The notes under the pieces were generated by a model that was not told the DNA's origin, made no database searches, and saw only the letters and a program-made list of their open reading frames with translations. Made by a program: the position numbers and the translations under genes. This document shows, one piece after another, positions 28,051-43,303 of a stretch of 64,000 bases of DNA (position 1 is its first letter; the number at the start of each line of letters is the position of its first letter). This DNA is from Thioalbus denitrificans (lineage in GTDB: Bacteria > Pseudomonadota > Gammaproteobacteria > DSM-26407), in contig NZ_QPJY01000001.1 in the NCBI RefSeq assembly GCF_003337735.1, forward strand, positions 722,175 to 786,174, in the 5' to 3' direction.

Positions 28051-28385
28051 GTGGCCGGGGCGATACGCCGCCGCATGTCCGGGGCGCGCCGCGCGCCGCA
28101 CGCGGCATCGGCCTCACCCGGGCGGAAGCGATCGGCGTCACGGTGCTGCTGGCACTGCTGCTGGTTTCGGCATTGGGCGTCGCCTACAGCAAGCATGTCA
28201 GCCGGCGGCTGTTCGTCGAGCTGCAGGGGTTGCAGCGGGTGCATGACCAGTTGAGCGAGGACTGGGGGCGGCTGCTGCTGGAGCAGAGTACCTGGGGGAC
28301 CCACGGACGGGTGGAGTCCGAGGCGCGGGAGCGGCTGGGCATGGTTCTGCCCAGTCCCGATGCGGTGGTGATGGTGAGGCCATGA
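28047..28385 (+). CDS. ftsL: Cell division protein FtsL
   Basis: Bitopic divisome protein of 112 residues. A short cytoplasmic tail is followed by one membrane helix (about 27-50, [20 protein letters not shown]) and a periplasmic coiled-coil ([25 protein letters not shown]). FtsL forms a trimer with FtsB and FtsQ that activates FtsW-FtsI. It is identified by size, topology and position; sequence conservation is low as usual. It overlaps rsmH and ftsI by 4 bp each. Confidence 0.9.
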   Translation: MSGRGDTPPHVRGAPRAARGIGLTRAEAIGVTVLLALLLVSALGVAYSKHVSRRLFVELQGLQRVHDQLSEDWGRLLLEQSTWGTHGRVESEARERLGMVLPSPDAVVMVRP

Positions 28386-30106
28386 GCGGCGCGGAGCGGG
28401 AATACGCAGACTATCGCGGACGGCGCGTTTTCGTGCTGATCGGGCTGGCGCTCGCCCTCGGAACGCTGGGCTGGCGGCTCCTGGATCTGCAGGTGCTCGA
28501 CCGGGATTTCTACCGCCATCAGGGTGACGCCCGCATGCTGCGCACGGTCACCATGCCCGCCCACCGCGGCATGATTACCGACCGCAACGGCGAGCCGCTG
28601 GCGGTGAGCACGCCGGTGGCCACGGTCTGGGGCAACCCGCGCGAGCTGGCCGCGGCCCGCGCGAGCTGGCCCGGGCTGGCGCGGACCCTGGGCCTGAGCC
28701 TGGAGAGCCTGGAGCGCACCCTGGCCGCCTATGCCGATCGGGAATTCTTCTATATAAAGCGCCAGGTGCCCCCGGATGTGGCCGAGCGGGTCGAAGCGCT
28801 GGAGGTGCCGGGGGTCTACCTGCTCAAGGAGTATCGCCGCTACTACCCGGCGGGAGAGGTGACCTCCCACGTGTTGGGTTTCACCGATGTGGATGACAGT
28901 GGCCAGGAGGGGATCGAGCTGGCCTATGAGCAGTGGCTGCGCGGCGTGCCGGGCAGCAAGCGGGTGCTCAAGGACGGGCGCCGGCAGACGGTCCAGGACG
29001 TGGAGCTGATCAATGCCCCGCGCCCGGGTCGCGACCTGGCGCTGAGCCTCGACCTCAGGCTCCAGTACCTCGCCTACCGTGAGCTCAAGGCGGCCATCCA
29101 GGAGTACGAGGCCCGTTCCGGCTCCATCGTGATCCTGGACGCCCGCTCCGGCGAAGTGCTGGCCATGGTCAACCAGCCGTCCTTCAACCCCAACAACCGG
29201 TCCGGACTGACCGGGGGGCGCTACCGCAACCGGGCCGTGACCGATCCCTTCGAGCCCGGCTCCACCATGAAGCCCTTCGCCGTCGCCGCGGCCCTCGAGA
29301 GCGGGCAGTACACCCCGGAGACGCCGGTGGAGACCAGCCCGGGCTGGATGCGCGTGGGCCGCGACACGGTCCGCGATGTGCACAACTACGGCCTGCTGGA
29401 CGTGGCCGGGGTGATCCGCAAGTCGAGCAACGTGGGCGTCAGCAAAATCGCCCTGTCCCTCCCGCCCGACCGCCTCTGGGGGCTCTACTCGCGGGTGGGG
29501 TTCGGCATGGTCTCGGCCAGCGGATTCCCGGGCGAGACCAGCGGGCTGCTGGGGGATTTCAGTCGCTGGCGTCCCATCGAGCAGGCCACCTTCGCCTTCG
29601 GCTACGGTCTGTCGGTCACCTCCCTGCAACTGGCCCACGCCTACGCGGTCTTCGCCGCCGATGGTGTGCGCAACCCGGTCACGTTCCTCCGCCGGGATGA
29701 GCCGATCGAGGGTGAGCGCGTCATCGACCATCGGATCGTTGCGCAGATTCTGCCCATGCTGGAGTCGGTGGTGCAGACGGGCGGTACCGCCACCAAGGCC
29801 GCGGTGCCCGGCTACCGGGTGGGCGGCAAGACCGGCACGGTGCGCAAGGCCATCGCCGGCGGTTATTCGGAAGACCGCTACATCGCGGTGTTCAGCGGCC
29901 TGGCGCCCATCAGCCAGCCGCGGCTGGCGGCGGTGGTGATGATCAACGAACCCGGCGGCAAGGCCTACTACGGCGGCCAGGTGGCCGCCCCGGTCTTTTC
30001 CCGGGTCATGGCCGGCGCGTTGCGGCTGCTCAACATCGCTCCGGACGCGCCGCCGGAGCCTGGCGATGCCGTGCGCATGGCCAGCGTCGACAAGGTGAAG
30101 CCATGA
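28382..30106 (+). CDS. ftsI: Septal peptidoglycan transpeptidase FtsI (PBP3)
   Basis: Class B penicillin-binding protein, 574 residues. It has a cytoplasmic stub, one membrane helix near 18-38, a pedestal domain and a transpeptidase domain. Catalytic motifs are intact: STMK at 294-297 (nucleophile Ser294), SSN at 348-350 and KTGT at 483-486. It crosslinks septal peptidoglycan in complex with FtsW. It overlaps ftsL and murE by 4 bp. Confidence 0.96.
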   Translation: MSGAEREYADYRGRRVFVLIGLALALGTLGWRLLDLQVLDRDFYRHQGDARMLRTVTMPAHRGMITDRNGEPLAVSTPVATVWGNPRELAAARASWPGLARTLGLSLESLERTLAAYADREFFYIKRQVPPDVAERVEALEVPGVYLLKEYRRYYPAGEVTSHVLGFTDVDDSGQEGIELAYEQWLRGVPGSKRVLKDGRRQTVQDVELINAPRPGRDLALSLDLRLQYLAYRELKAAIQEYEARSGSIVILDARSGEVLAMVNQPSFNPNNRSGLTGGRYRNRAVTDPFEPGSTMKPFAVAAALESGQYTPETPVETSPGWMRVGRDTVRDVHNYGLLDVAGVIRKSSNVGVSKIALSLPPDRLWGLYSRVGFGMVSASGFPGETSGLLGDFSRWRPIEQATFAFGYGLSVTSLQLAHAYAVFAADGVRNPVTFLRRDEPIEGERVIDHRIVAQILPMLESVVQTGGTATKAAVPGYRVGGKTGTVRKAIAGGYSEDRYIAVFSGLAPISQPRLAAVVMINEPGGKAYYGGQVAAPVFSRVMAGALRLLNIAPDAPPEPGDAVRMASVDKVKP

Positions 30107-31653
30107 TGGCGGCCGAACGGATTCCCGCGGGTGTACCCCTCGGCCGGCTCCTGGAGGGCATGGCGCTGCTGCTCCCGGGCCAGGACCGCGAGGTGACGGG
30201 GCTGGCGCTGGACAGCCGTGCAGTGATGCCGGGGGACCTGTTCCTCGCCGTCGCGGGGGAGACCCGGCACGGTGGCGAATACGCGGCCCAGGCGGTGAGA
30301 GCCGGTGCCGTCGCGGTGGTCTGGGAGCAGGGCGAGGGACTGCCCGCGGTCCCCACTGCGCTGAGCGTTGCCGGTCATCCGGATGTGCCCGTAATCGGCG
30401 TGGATCGTCTCGCCCTGCGGGCCGGGGTGATCGCCGACCGGTTCTACGGCGCACCATCCGCGGCGGTGACGGTGGTGGGCATCACCGGCACCAACGGGAA
30501 GACCTCCTGCAGCCATTTCCTGGCCCAGGCCCTGGAGGGTGCCGGGCGCCCCTGCGGGATCATGGGTACGGTGGGCTATGGGCGTCCGGGGCAGCTGGAA
30601 GCCGCCAGCCACACCACTCCGGACGCGCTGGCCGTACAGCGCTGGCTGGCGCGGTTCCGGGACAGCGGGACGGAAACCGCGGTGATGGAAGTCTCCTCCC
30701 ACGGCCTGCACCAGGGTCGCGTTGCGGGCGTACGCTTCCACGCCGCGCTGTTCACCAACCTGAGCCGCGATCATCTCGACTACCACGGCGACATGGCGAG
30801 CTACGGCGAGATCAAGCGCCGGCTGTTCCACTGGCCCGGGCTGGAGTGCGCGGTGGTGAATGCCGACGACGCCTTCGGGCGCGAGATCCTGGCCACCCTG
30901 CCGGCGGACCTGGAGGTGATCGCCTACAGCCTGGAAGAGGAGCGGCAGCTGCCCGAGTATCCCGAGGGCCTGGCCTGGGTGCGGGGCCACGATCTGCGCC
31001 TGGATCCGGCCGGGGTCGAGCTCCGGGTGGAGACGCCATGGGGTGACGGGTTGCTGCGCAGCCCGGTGCTGGGCCGCTACAACGCGGCCAACCTTCTCGG
31101 CGTGCTCGGTGTGCTCGGCGCCCTGGGCGTACCCCTCGGGACCGCGCTCGAACAGCTGGGCCGGGTGCGGACGCCGCCCGGCCGGATGGAACGCTTCGGC
31201 GGCAACGGCCGGCCGCTGGTGGTGGTGGACTACGCCCACACCCCGGATGCCCTGGAGCAGACCCTCGGGGCGCTGCGCGAGCACTGCCGCGGCCGGTTGT
31301 GGTGCGTGTTCGGCGCCGGCGGGGATCGCGACCGCGGCAAGCGGCCGGAGATGGGCGAGGTGGCCGAGCGGCTCGCCGACCGGCTGGTGGTGACCGACGA
31401 CAACCCCCGCGGCGAATCACCGGCGGCCATCGTCGCGGAGATCATGGCGGGCCTGGGTGCGCCGGGGCAGGCGCAGGTGGAGCATGACCGGGCCCGTGCC
31501 ATCGCCCTGGCGGTGTCCGGCGCCCGGGCCGGGGACGTGGTGCTGGTGGCCGGCAAGGGGCACGAGGACTACCAGCAGGTGGGCGATATCCGCCACCCCT
31601 TCAGCGACCGCGACGAGGTGCTGCGCCTGCTGCAGCCGGGAGGCCCGGCATGA
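30103..31653 (+). CDS. murE: UDP-MurNAc-tripeptide synthetase MurE (meso-DAP adding)
   Basis: Cytoplasmic ATP-dependent ligase adding the third stem residue, 516 residues. The ATP loop is TGTNGKT at 128-134. The substrate-selecting motif DNPR at 433-436 is the one that recognises meso-diaminopimelate rather than lysine, as expected for a Gram-negative cell. Product goes to MurF, encoded next with a 4-bp overlap. Confidence 0.96.
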   Translation: MMAAERIPAGVPLGRLLEGMALLLPGQDREVTGLALDSRAVMPGDLFLAVAGETRHGGEYAAQAVRAGAVAVVWEQGEGLPAVPTALSVAGHPDVPVIGVDRLALRAGVIADRFYGAPSAAVTVVGITGTNGKTSCSHFLAQALEGAGRPCGIMGTVGYGRPGQLEAASHTTPDALAVQRWLARFRDSGTETAVMEVSSHGLHQGRVAGVRFHAALFTNLSRDHLDYHGDMASYGEIKRRLFHWPGLECAVVNADDAFGREILATLPADLEVIAYSLEEERQLPEYPEGLAWVRGHDLRLDPAGVELRVETPWGDGLLRSPVLGRYNAANLLGVLGVLGALGVPLGTALEQLGRVRTPPGRMERFGGNGRPLVVVDYAHTPDALEQTLGALREHCRGRLWCVFGAGGDRDRGKRPEMGEVAERLADRLVVTDDNPRGESPAAIVAEIMAGLGAPGQAQVEHDRARAIALAVSGARAGDVVLVAGKGHEDYQQVGDIRHPFSDRDEVLRLLQPGGPA

Positions 31654-33032
31654 ATGCTTCCGCCGGCAACGTTTCCATGGGCTACAGCCTGCACTTCAGC
31701 GAGGCCGCGGCGCTGCTCGCCGGTACGCACCACGGCGGCGATGGCCTGTTCGGAGCGGTCAGCACCGATACCCGGACCCTGGCGCCGGGGGACCTGTTCG
31801 TGGCCCTGACCGGCCCCAACTTCGATGGCCACGACTACGTGGCCACGGCCCGGGAGCGGGGCGCCTGCGCGGCACTGGTCTCCCGGCCGGTGGACGATCC
31901 CCTGCCCCAGATCCGGGTGGCGGACACCCGCCTGGCGCTGGGGGAGCTGGCGGCCTGGTGGCGCACCCGGGCCGATCTGCCGGTCGTGGCGGTGACCGGC
32001 AGCTCCGGCAAGACCACGGTCAAGGAGATGATCGCCGCGATTCTCGCCCGGCGCGGTCCGGTGCTGGCCACCCGGGGCAACCTCAACAACGATATCGGGG
32101 TGCCTCTGACCCTGCTCCGCCTGCGGCCGGAACACCGCTACGCGGTGGTGGAGCTGGGCGCCAACCACCCCGGCGAGATCAGCTACACGACCGCCATCGC
32201 CCGTCCCGACGTGGCGCTGGTCACCAACGCCGGTCCGGCCCACCTGGAGGGCTTCGGCTCCCTGGAGGGTGTGGCGCGGGCCAAGGGCGAAATCTATGCC
32301 GGCCTGGCCGAAAACGGCATCGGGGTGGTGAACGCCGAGGATCCCTTCGCCGCCTACTGGACCGGCCTGCTGGCCGGGAGACGCTGCCTCACCTTCGGGC
32401 TGGGCGACCGGGCCGAGGTGCGCGCGCTGCCGCTGGCCGAGGACGCCGATGGCCAGCGCTTCCGGCTCGAGAGCCCGTGGGGCGCGGCGGAGGGGCGGTT
32501 GCCGCTGCCCGGCCGTCACAACCTGCTCAACGCCGCCGCCGCGGCGGCCGCGGCGCTAGCCGTCGATGCCCTGCCCGGGGAAGTGGTGGCGGGGCTGGCG
32601 GGGCTGGGGATCATCCGCGGGCGGCTGCAGGTGCAGGCGGGTCGCGGCGGCTGCCGCCTCATCGATGACAGCTACAACGCCAATCCCGGCTCGGTGCGGG
32701 CGGCCATCGACGTGCTGGCCGGCTGCGGTGGCGAGCGGGTGCTGGTGCTCGGCGACATGGCCGAGCTGGGGCCCGAGGCCCCGGCGCTGCACGCCGGCAT
32801 CGGGCGCGCGGCCCGCGCCGCCGGCCTGGAACGGCTCTACGCGCTGGGTCCCCTGTGCCGCGAGGCGGCGGCGGCCTTCGGGCCCGGCGCCCAGCAATTC
32901 GACTCCCATGCGGCGCTGGCGGCCGCGCTGGAACAGGTGGTGCATCCCGAGATGACGGTGCTGGTGAAGGGCTCCCGCAGCATGCGCATGGAGCGGGTGG
33001 TGGACGCGCTGCGCGCGCCGGCGGAGGACTGA
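31650..33032 (+). CDS. murF: UDP-MurNAc-tripeptide:D-Ala-D-Ala ligase MurF
   Basis: Completes the cytoplasmic pentapeptide precursor, 460 residues. The ATP loop [15 protein letters not shown] and [17 protein letters not shown] are typical of MurF, followed by [11 protein letters not shown] and the C-terminal [17 protein letters not shown] later ATG at 31677 (MGYSLHFS) is possible, but 31650 preserves the 4-bp overlap with murE. It uses D-Ala-D-Ala made by DdlB, encoded 7 kb downstream in the same cluster. Confidence 0.95.
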   Translation: MNASAGNVSMGYSLHFSEAAALLAGTHHGGDGLFGAVSTDTRTLAPGDLFVALTGPNFDGHDYVATARERGACAALVSRPVDDPLPQIRVADTRLALGELAAWWRTRADLPVVAVTGSSGKTTVKEMIAAILARRGPVLATRGNLNNDIGVPLTLLRLRPEHRYAVVELGANHPGEISYTTAIARPDVALVTNAGPAHLEGFGSLEGVARAKGEIYAGLAENGIGVVNAEDPFAAYWTGLLAGRRCLTFGLGDRAEVRALPLAEDADGQRFRLESPWGAAEGRLPLPGRHNLLNAAAAAAAALAVDALPGEVVAGLAGLGIIRGRLQVQAGRGGCRLIDDSYNANPGSVRAAIDVLAGCGGERVLVLGDMAELGPEAPALHAGIGRAARAAGLERLYALGPLCREAAAAFGPGAQQFDSHAALAAALEQVVHPEMTVLVKGSRSMRMERVVDALRAPAED

Positions 33033-33036
33033 GACG

Positions 33037-34119
33037 ATGCTGCTCTGGCTCACCGAATGGCTGGCCCAGGTGCACACGGGATTCAACGTGTTCCAGTACC
33101 TGACGCTGCGGGCGATCCTGGGGGTGCTGACGGCACTGGTGATCTCCCTGGTGGTGGGGCCGCGGATGATCCAGCGCCTGACCCTGCACCAGGTGGGCCA
33201 GGTGGTGCGCAACGACGGACCGCAGAGCCACCTGAGCAAGGCGGGTACGCCCACCATGGGCGGGGCGCTGATCCTGGTGGCCATCGGGGTGGCGACCCTG
33301 CTGTGGTCGGATCTCTCCAACCGCTTCGTCTGGGTGGTGCTGCTGGTGACCCTGCTGTTCGGCGTCATCGGCTGGGTGGATGACTATCGCAAGTTGGCCA
33401 GGAAGGATTCGCGCGGCCTCCCGGCGCGCTGGAAGTACCTGTGGCAGTCGGTGTTCGCCCTGGGGGTGGCGGTGTTCCTCTACAGCACCGCCCAGCAGCC
33501 CGTGGAGACCCAGCTCATCGTGCCCTTCTTCAAGACCGTGGCGCTGAACCTGGGCTGGCTCTACATCCCGCTGGTCTACTTCGTGGTGGTGGGCTCCAGC
33601 AACGCGGTGAACCTGACCGACGGCCTCGACGGCCTGGCCATCCTGCCGGCGGTGATGGTGGGCGGGGCGCTGGGCGTGTTCGCCTACGCCACCGGTCATG
33701 TCAACTTCTCCCAGTACCTGTCCATCCCCTACATCCCGGGCGTGGGCGAGGTGGTGGTGTTCTGCGGCGCCCTGGTGGGAGCCGGCCTCGGTTTCCTCTG
33801 GTTCAACACCTATCCCGCCCAGGTGTTCATGGGCGACGTCGGCGCGCTCGCCCTGGGGGCGGCGCTGGGGATCCTGGCGGTGCTGGTGCGCCAGGAGCTG
33901 GTGCTGCTGGTGATGGGCGGGGTGTTCGTGATGGAGACGGTGTCGGTGATCCTGCAGGTGGCCTCCTTCAAGCTCACCGGGCGGCGCATCTTCCGCATGG
34001 CGCCCCTGCATCACCACTTCGAGCTGAAGGGGTGGCCGGAGCCGCGGGTGATCGTGCGCTTCTGGATCATCACCGTGATCCTGGTGCTGGTGGGTCTGGC
34101 GACCCTGAAGATTCGCTAA
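33037..34119 (+). CDS. mraY: Phospho-MurNAc-pentapeptide translocase MraY
   Basis: Integral-membrane enzyme that transfers phospho-MurNAc-pentapeptide to undecaprenyl phosphate, giving lipid I. 360 residues with about ten membrane helices. Conserved active-site loops: [19 protein letters not shown] with the catalytic acidic pair, [13 protein letters not shown], and [15 protein letters not shown]. Length and ends match E. coli MraY closely. It starts 4 bp after murF. Confidence 0.97.
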   Translation: MLLWLTEWLAQVHTGFNVFQYLTLRAILGVLTALVISLVVGPRMIQRLTLHQVGQVVRNDGPQSHLSKAGTPTMGGALILVAIGVATLLWSDLSNRFVWVVLLVTLLFGVIGWVDDYRKLARKDSRGLPARWKYLWQSVFALGVAVFLYSTAQQPVETQLIVPFFKTVALNLGWLYIPLVYFVVVGSSNAVNLTDGLDGLAILPAVMVGGALGVFAYATGHVNFSQYLSIPYIPGVGEVVVFCGALVGAGLGFLWFNTYPAQVFMGDVGALALGAALGILAVLVRQELVLLVMGGVFVMETVSVILQVASFKLTGRRIFRMAPLHHHFELKGWPEPRVIVRFWIITVILVLVGLATLKIR

Positions 34120-34126
34120 GGAAACG

Positions 34127-35508
<1,382 letters not shown>

Positions 35509-35512
<4 letters not shown>

Positions 35513-36702
35513 GCGCCCAGGCCCTGCCTCTTGGCGCCGGCACCCGGCCGCTCCCGGTCTGGGACCTGTGGCTGCTCGGCACCGCCGCGCTGCTGCTGCT
35601 GATCGGCCTGGTGATGGTGGGATCGGCCTCCATGGCCATCGCCGACCGCGCCAGCGGCGGGCCGCTGTTCTACCTCTACCGCCAGCTGGCCTACTGCGGG
35701 GTCGGCATCGGCCTGGGCGTCGCGGTGCTGCGGGTGCCGATGGCCCTGTGGGAGCGGCTGGGACCCTACCTGCTGGTGCTGGGGGTGATGCTGATCGGAC
35801 TGGTGCTGGTGCCGGGGGTGGGGCGCGAGGTGAACGGCAGCGTGCGCTGGCTGGCCTTCGGCCCGGTCAACCTCCAGCCCTCGGAGCTGATGAAGCTGTT
35901 CATGGTCATCTACCTGGCTGGCTACCTGGTCCGCCGGGAGGAGGAGGTGCGCACCCGCTTCTCCGGCTTCCTCAAGCCGGGCCTGCTGCTGGGCCTGGTG
36001 GGCGTGCTGCTGCTGCTGGAGCCCGACTTCGGCGCCGTGGCCGTGCTCTCCGCCACCGTCCTGGGCATGCTGTTCCTGGGCGGGGTGCGGCTGTGGCAGT
36101 TCGCCCTGGTGGTGCTCCTGGCCCTGGGCGCCCTGGCCGCCGTGGCCATCTCCTCGCCCTACCGGCTGGAACGCCTGACCACCTTCCTGGATCCCTGGGC
36201 GGACCCGTTCAACAGCGGCTTCCAGCTCACCCAGGCGCTCATCGCCTTCGGCCGCGGCGAGTGGCTCGGCGTGGGGCTTGGCGCCGGGGTGCAGAAGCTC
36301 TTCTACCTGCCGGAGGCGCACACCGACTTCCTGTTCGCGGTGCTGGCCGAGGAGCTCGGCCTGCTGGGCGCGCTGGGAGTGCTGGGCCTGTTCACCCTGC
36401 TGGTCTGGCGCGCCTTCGCCATCGGTTCGCGGGCGCTGCGCGCGGGGCGCCGCTATCCCGCCTACCTCGCCCTCGGGCTGGGCCTGTGGATTGCGCTGCA
36501 GGTCATCATCAGCGTCGGCGTCAACACCGGGTTGCTGCCCACCAAGGGCCTGACCCTGCCGCTGATGAGCTACGGCGGCAGCAGCCTGGTGACCAACTGC
36601 ATCGCCATCGCCCTGCTGCTGCGGGCGGATTACGAGCTGCGCACCGCGCCGCCGGAGACCCTTCCGGCCCGGCGCGGCAAGACGCGGGAGGAGGAGGCAT
36701 GA
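35509..36702 (+). CDS. ftsW: Septal peptidoglycan glycosyltransferase FtsW
   Basis: SEDS-family polymerase with about ten membrane helices, 397 residues. Key loops: NGSVRWLAFGPVNLQPSELM, LLEPDFGAVAVL (containing the catalytic Asp), FNSGFQLTQALIAFGRG and LPEAHTDFLFAVLAEELG. It works with FtsI as a polymerase-crosslinker pair. The start at 35509 gives an ATGA overlap with murD, and its own stop overlaps murG in the same way. Confidence 0.95.
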
Positions 36703-37790
36703 ACGCGCCCGGCGTGCAGCGCCTCGACCGTCCGGTGCTGATCATGGCCGGCGGTACCGGCGGCCATGTCTTCCCAGCCCTGGCCGTGGCCCGCGAGCTG
36801 CAGGCCCGGGGCCGCGAGGTGGCCTGGCTCGGCACGCTCCGCGGACTCGAGGCCCGGGTGGTGCCCGAGGCCGGCCTGGCGCTGCACACCATCGACGTGA
36901 CCGGCCTGCGGGGCAAGGGCGCGACCGGCTGGCTGCTGGCGCCCCTGCGCCTGGTCCGCGCCCTGTGGCAGGCACAGCAAGTGGTGCGGCGCCTGCGCCC
37001 GGGCGCGGCGCTGGGCATGGGCGGCTTCGCCTCCGGCCCCGGCGGGCTGGCGGCCCGCCTGCTGGGGGTGCCGCTGGTGGTCCACGAGCAGAATGCGGTA
37101 GCCGGGCTCACCAACCGGGTGCTGGCCCGCATCGCCACCCGCGTGCTCGAGGCGTTTCCGGGCAGCCTGCCCGGCGCCCGGACCGTGGGCAACCCGGTGC
37201 GCGCGGAGATCGCCGCGCTGCCCGCGCCCGCGGAACGCTTTGCCGGGCGCGCCGGTGCGCTGCGCCTGCTGGTGGTGGGCGGCAGCCAGGGTGCGCGGGC
37301 GCTGAACACGACGCTCCCCGAGGCAATCGGCCGGCTGGCGCCGGAGCGGCGTCCCGAGGTGCTGCACCAGGCCGGCGCCGCCGATGTCGAGGGGGTGCGC
37401 GCGGCCTATGCCGGGGCGGGTGTCGCGGCGCGGGTGGAGTCCTTCATCGCCGACATGGCGGGGGCCTATGGCTGGGCGGACCTGGTGGTGTGCCGCTCCG
37501 GCGCGCTGACGGTCAGCGAGCTGGCCGCCGCCGGGGTGGGTTCGGTGCTGGTGCCGTTCCCCCACGCGGTGGACGACCACCAGACCCACAACGCCGCCTG
37601 GCTGGTGGAGGCCGGCGCGGCGGAATTGCTGCCCCAGTCGGTGCTGACGCCCGCGCGGCTGGCGGAGACCCTGCAGCGACTGGGCGATCGCCCGCGGCTG
37701 CTGGCCATGGCCACGGCCGCGCGCAGCCGGGCGACTCCGGCGGCCGCCGCGGCGGTGGCCGACGACATCGTGGAGATTGGGCATGGCTGA
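36699..37790 (+). CDS. murG: Lipid II synthase MurG
   Basis: Peripheral inner-membrane GT28 glycosyltransferase adding GlcNAc to lipid I, 363 residues. Signatures: [16 protein letters not shown] at the N-terminus, [27 protein letters not shown] and [15 protein letters not shown] with [14 protein letters not shown] near the UDP-GlcNAc site. Preceding GGGAGGAGGAGGC is a strong ribosome site. It overlaps ftsW by 4 bp and murC by 8 bp. Confidence 0.96.
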   Translation: MNAPGVQRLDRPVLIMAGGTGGHVFPALAVARELQARGREVAWLGTLRGLEARVVPEAGLALHTIDVTGLRGKGATGWLLAPLRLVRALWQAQQVVRRLRPGAALGMGGFASGPGGLAARLLGVPLVVHEQNAVAGLTNRVLARIATRVLEAFPGSLPGARTVGNPVRAEIAALPAPAERFAGRAGALRLLVVGGSQGARALNTTLPEAIGRLAPERRPEVLHQAGAADVEGVRAAYAGAGVAARVESFIADMAGAYGWADLVVCRSGALTVSELAAAGVGSVLVPFPHAVDDHQTHNAAWLVEAGAAELLPQSVLTPARLAETLQRLGDRPRLLAMATAARSRATPAAAAAVADDIVEIGHG

Positions 37791-39215
37791 AACGGACCGC
37801 AACCCGCTTCCCGCACCGGGCATGGGCCGTACCCGCCGCATCCACTTCGTGGGCATCGGCGGTGCGGGCATGGGCGGCATCGCCGAGGTGCTCGCCAACC
37901 TCGGCTACGAGGTGAGCGGCTCCGATCTGCAGGAGGGCGCCATGACCCGGCGCCTGCGCGGGCTCGGGGTGCGGGTGGACCTTGGGCATGCCGCCGGTCA
38001 CGTGGCGGGGGCGGACGTGGTGGTCACCTCGAGCGCCGTGCACGGCGACAACCCGGAAGTGCTGGCGGCGCGCGAGGCGCGCATTCCCGTGGTGCCGCGG
38101 GCCGAGATGCTGGCGGAGCTGATGCGCTTCCGCTACGGCATCGCGGTGGCCGGCACCCACGGCAAGACCACCACCACCAGCCTCATCGCCAGCGTCCTGG
38201 CCGAGGGCGGGCTCGATCCCACCTTCGTCATCGGCGGCCGACTGAACAGCGCCGGCACCAACGCCCGCCTCGGCACCGGGCGCTACCTGGTGGCGGAGGC
38301 GGACGAGTCGGATGCCTCGTTCCTCTACCTGCAGCCGATGCTGGCGGTGGTCACCAACATCGATGCCGATCACATGAGCACCTACGGCGGCGACTTCGGC
38401 CGGCTGCGCGGCACCTTCGTGGAGTTCCTCCACCACCTGCCCTTCTACGGGCTGGCGGTGATGTGCCTGGACGACCCGGTGGTGCGGGAGGTGCTGACGG
38501 AGGTGACCCGGCCGGTGATGACCTACGGCTTCGAGGCCGGGGCCGACGTGCGGGTTCGCGACCTCAGCCAGAAGGTGGCCCGCACCGAGTTCACGGTGGA
38601 GCGGGCCGGGCGCGAGCCGCTGCGGCTGCGGCTCAACCTGCCGGGTCGCCACAACGTGCTGAACGCCACCGCCGCGGTGGCCATCGCCACCGAGCTGGGG
38701 GTGGAGGACGGGGCCATCGCCCGGGCGCTGGACGGCTTCCAGGGCATCGGCCGGCGATTCCAGATGTACGGCGAGCTGCAGACCGCCGCCGGTCGGGTGG
38801 AGCTGGTGGACGACTACGGCCACCACCCGCGGGAGGTGGCGGCCACCATCCGCGCGGTGCGCGACAGCTGGCCGGAACGGCGCCTGGTCATGGTGTTCCA
38901 GCCCCACCGCTACAGCCGTACCCGTGATCTGTTCGAGGATTTCGCCGAGGTGCTCTCGGAGGTGGACGTGCTGCTCATGCTGGAGGTTTACCCCGCCGGT
39001 GAGGAACCGGTACCGGGCGCGGACGCCCGCAGCCTGTGCCGGGCCATCCGCAGCCGCGGGCGGGTGGAGCCGATCCTGGTGACCGACAACGGCGAGCTGC
39101 CCCGAACCCTGCTCGGGGTGCTGGAGGCGGGGGACGTGATGGTGACCCAGGGCGCCGGCGACATCGGGCGCCTGGCGGCCCTGCTGGCGGGCGGGGCACT
39201 CAAGGGGGAGGGCTC

Positions 39216-39219
<4 letters not shown>
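37783..39219 (+). CDS. murC: UDP-MurNAc:L-alanine ligase MurC
   Basis: First Mur ligase, 478 residues. N-terminal [17 protein letters not shown] binds the nucleotide, ATP loop is [12 protein letters not shown], and [12 protein letters not shown] and [15 protein letters not shown] are family-typical. The ATG at 37783 lies inside the end of murG; an ATG at 37822 just before [10 protein letters not shown] is an alternative that would remove a poorly conserved leader. The stop overlaps the GTG start chosen for murB. Confidence 0.95.
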
Positions 39220-41914
<2,695 letters not shown>

Positions 41915-41978
41915 ACGGTGGAGGGAGGTCGATGCGGTCTGTGCGCGTCCTCTGCGCAACGGGGAGAGAGTGCGGGGC

Positions 41979-43214
41979 ATGGTGAAAAAACCGGAGAAGA
42001 GCCTGATCGTGGGGCTGGATATCGGCACCTCCAAGGTGGTGGCCATCGTGGGCGAGGTCACCGCCGAGGACAAGCTCGACATCGTGGGCATCGGCTCCCA
42101 CCCCTCGCGCGGACTGAAGAAGGGCGTGGTGGTGAACATCGAGTCCACCGTCCAGTCCATCCAGCGCGCGGTGGAGGAGGCTGAGCTGATGGCCGGCTGC
42201 CAGATTCACTCGGTGTTCGCCGGGATCGCGGGCAGCCACATCCGCAGCCTCAACTCCCACGGCATCGTGGCCATCCGCGATCACGAGGTGACCCAGGCGG
42301 ACGTGGACCGGGTCATCGACGCGGCCCGCGCGGTGGCCATCCCGGCCGACCAGAAGATCCTCCACGTGCTGCCGCAGGAATTCATCATCGACAACCAGGA
42401 GGGCATCCGCGAGCCCATCGGCATGTCCGGGGTGCGCCTGGAGGCGAAGGTCCACCTGGTGACCGGCGCGGTGAGCGCGGCCCAGAACATCATCAAGTGC
42501 GTGCGCCGCTGCGGGCTGGAGGTGGACGACGTCATCCTCGAGCAGCTCGCCTCCAGCCACTCGGTGCTCACCGACGACGAGAAGGAGCTGGGGGTGTGCA
42601 TCGTGGACATCGGCGGCGGGACCACCGACATCGCCGTGTTCACCGAGGGGGCCATCCGCCACACCGCGGTGATCCCCATCGCCGGCGACCAGGTGACCAA
42701 CGACATCGCCGTGGCCCTGCGCACGCCGACCCAGTTCGCCGAGGAGATCAAGATCAAGTACGCCTGCGCGCTGACCCAGCTCGCCAACATCGAGGACCAC
42801 ATCGAGGTCCCCGGGGTCGGCGATCGGCCGCCGCGCAGGCTGAGCCGCCAGACCCTGGCCGAGGTGGTGGAGCCCCGCTACGAGGAGCTCTTCCAGCTGG
42901 TGCAGGACGAGCTGAGGCGCAGCGGGTTCGAGGACATCGTCGCCGCCGGCATCGTGCTCACCGGCGGCAGCGCCAAGATGGAAGGGGTCATCGAACTGGC
43001 GGAAGAAGTGTTTCACATGCCGGTGCGGCTGGGCCTGCCCCAGCACGTCACCGGCCTGGTGGACGTGGTGCGCAACCCCATCTACGCCACCGGCGTGGGG
43101 CTGCTGATCCACGGCCACCGGCAGCAGATGCAGAGACTCCCGGAGATGAAGATGGGCGGGGGCATGCGAGGGATCTGGGAACGGATGAAAGGCTGGTTCC
43201 AGGGTAATTTCTGA
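41979..43214 (+). CDS. ftsA: Cell division protein FtsA
   Basis: Actin-like ATPase tethering FtsZ to the inner membrane, 411 residues. N-terminal phosphate loop [19 protein letters not shown], second phosphate loop [17 protein letters not shown], adenosine motif [14 protein letters not shown], and the amphipathic membrane-binding C-terminus [14 protein letters not shown]. Starts: ATG 41979, with GTG 41970 as a less well-spaced option. Unlike the preceding junctions, a 64-bp gap separates it from ftsQ. Confidence 0.95.
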   Translation: MVKKPEKSLIVGLDIGTSKVVAIVGEVTAEDKLDIVGIGSHPSRGLKKGVVVNIESTVQSIQRAVEEAELMAGCQIHSVFAGIAGSHIRSLNSHGIVAIRDHEVTQADVDRVIDAARAVAIPADQKILHVLPQEFIIDNQEGIREPIGMSGVRLEAKVHLVTGAVSAAQNIIKCVRRCGLEVDDVILEQLASSHSVLTDDEKELGVCIVDIGGGTTDIAVFTEGAIRHTAVIPIAGDQVTNDIAVALRTPTQFAEEIKIKYACALTQLANIEDHIEVPGVGDRPPRRLSRQTLAEVVEPRYEELFQLVQDELRRSGFEDIVAAGIVLTGGSAKMEGVIELAEEVFHMPVRLGLPQHVTGLVDVVRNPIYATGVGLLIHGHRQQMQRLPEMKMGGGMRGIWERMKGWFQGNF

Positions 43215-43303
43215 ACCGATGGTGGCGACTGCCCGCCGCTGCGGCGGTGGTGCTCGAAGCGCTCCCGGGGCGCGACGACAAGCGGAGACAGGAGGCGATA
43301 ACA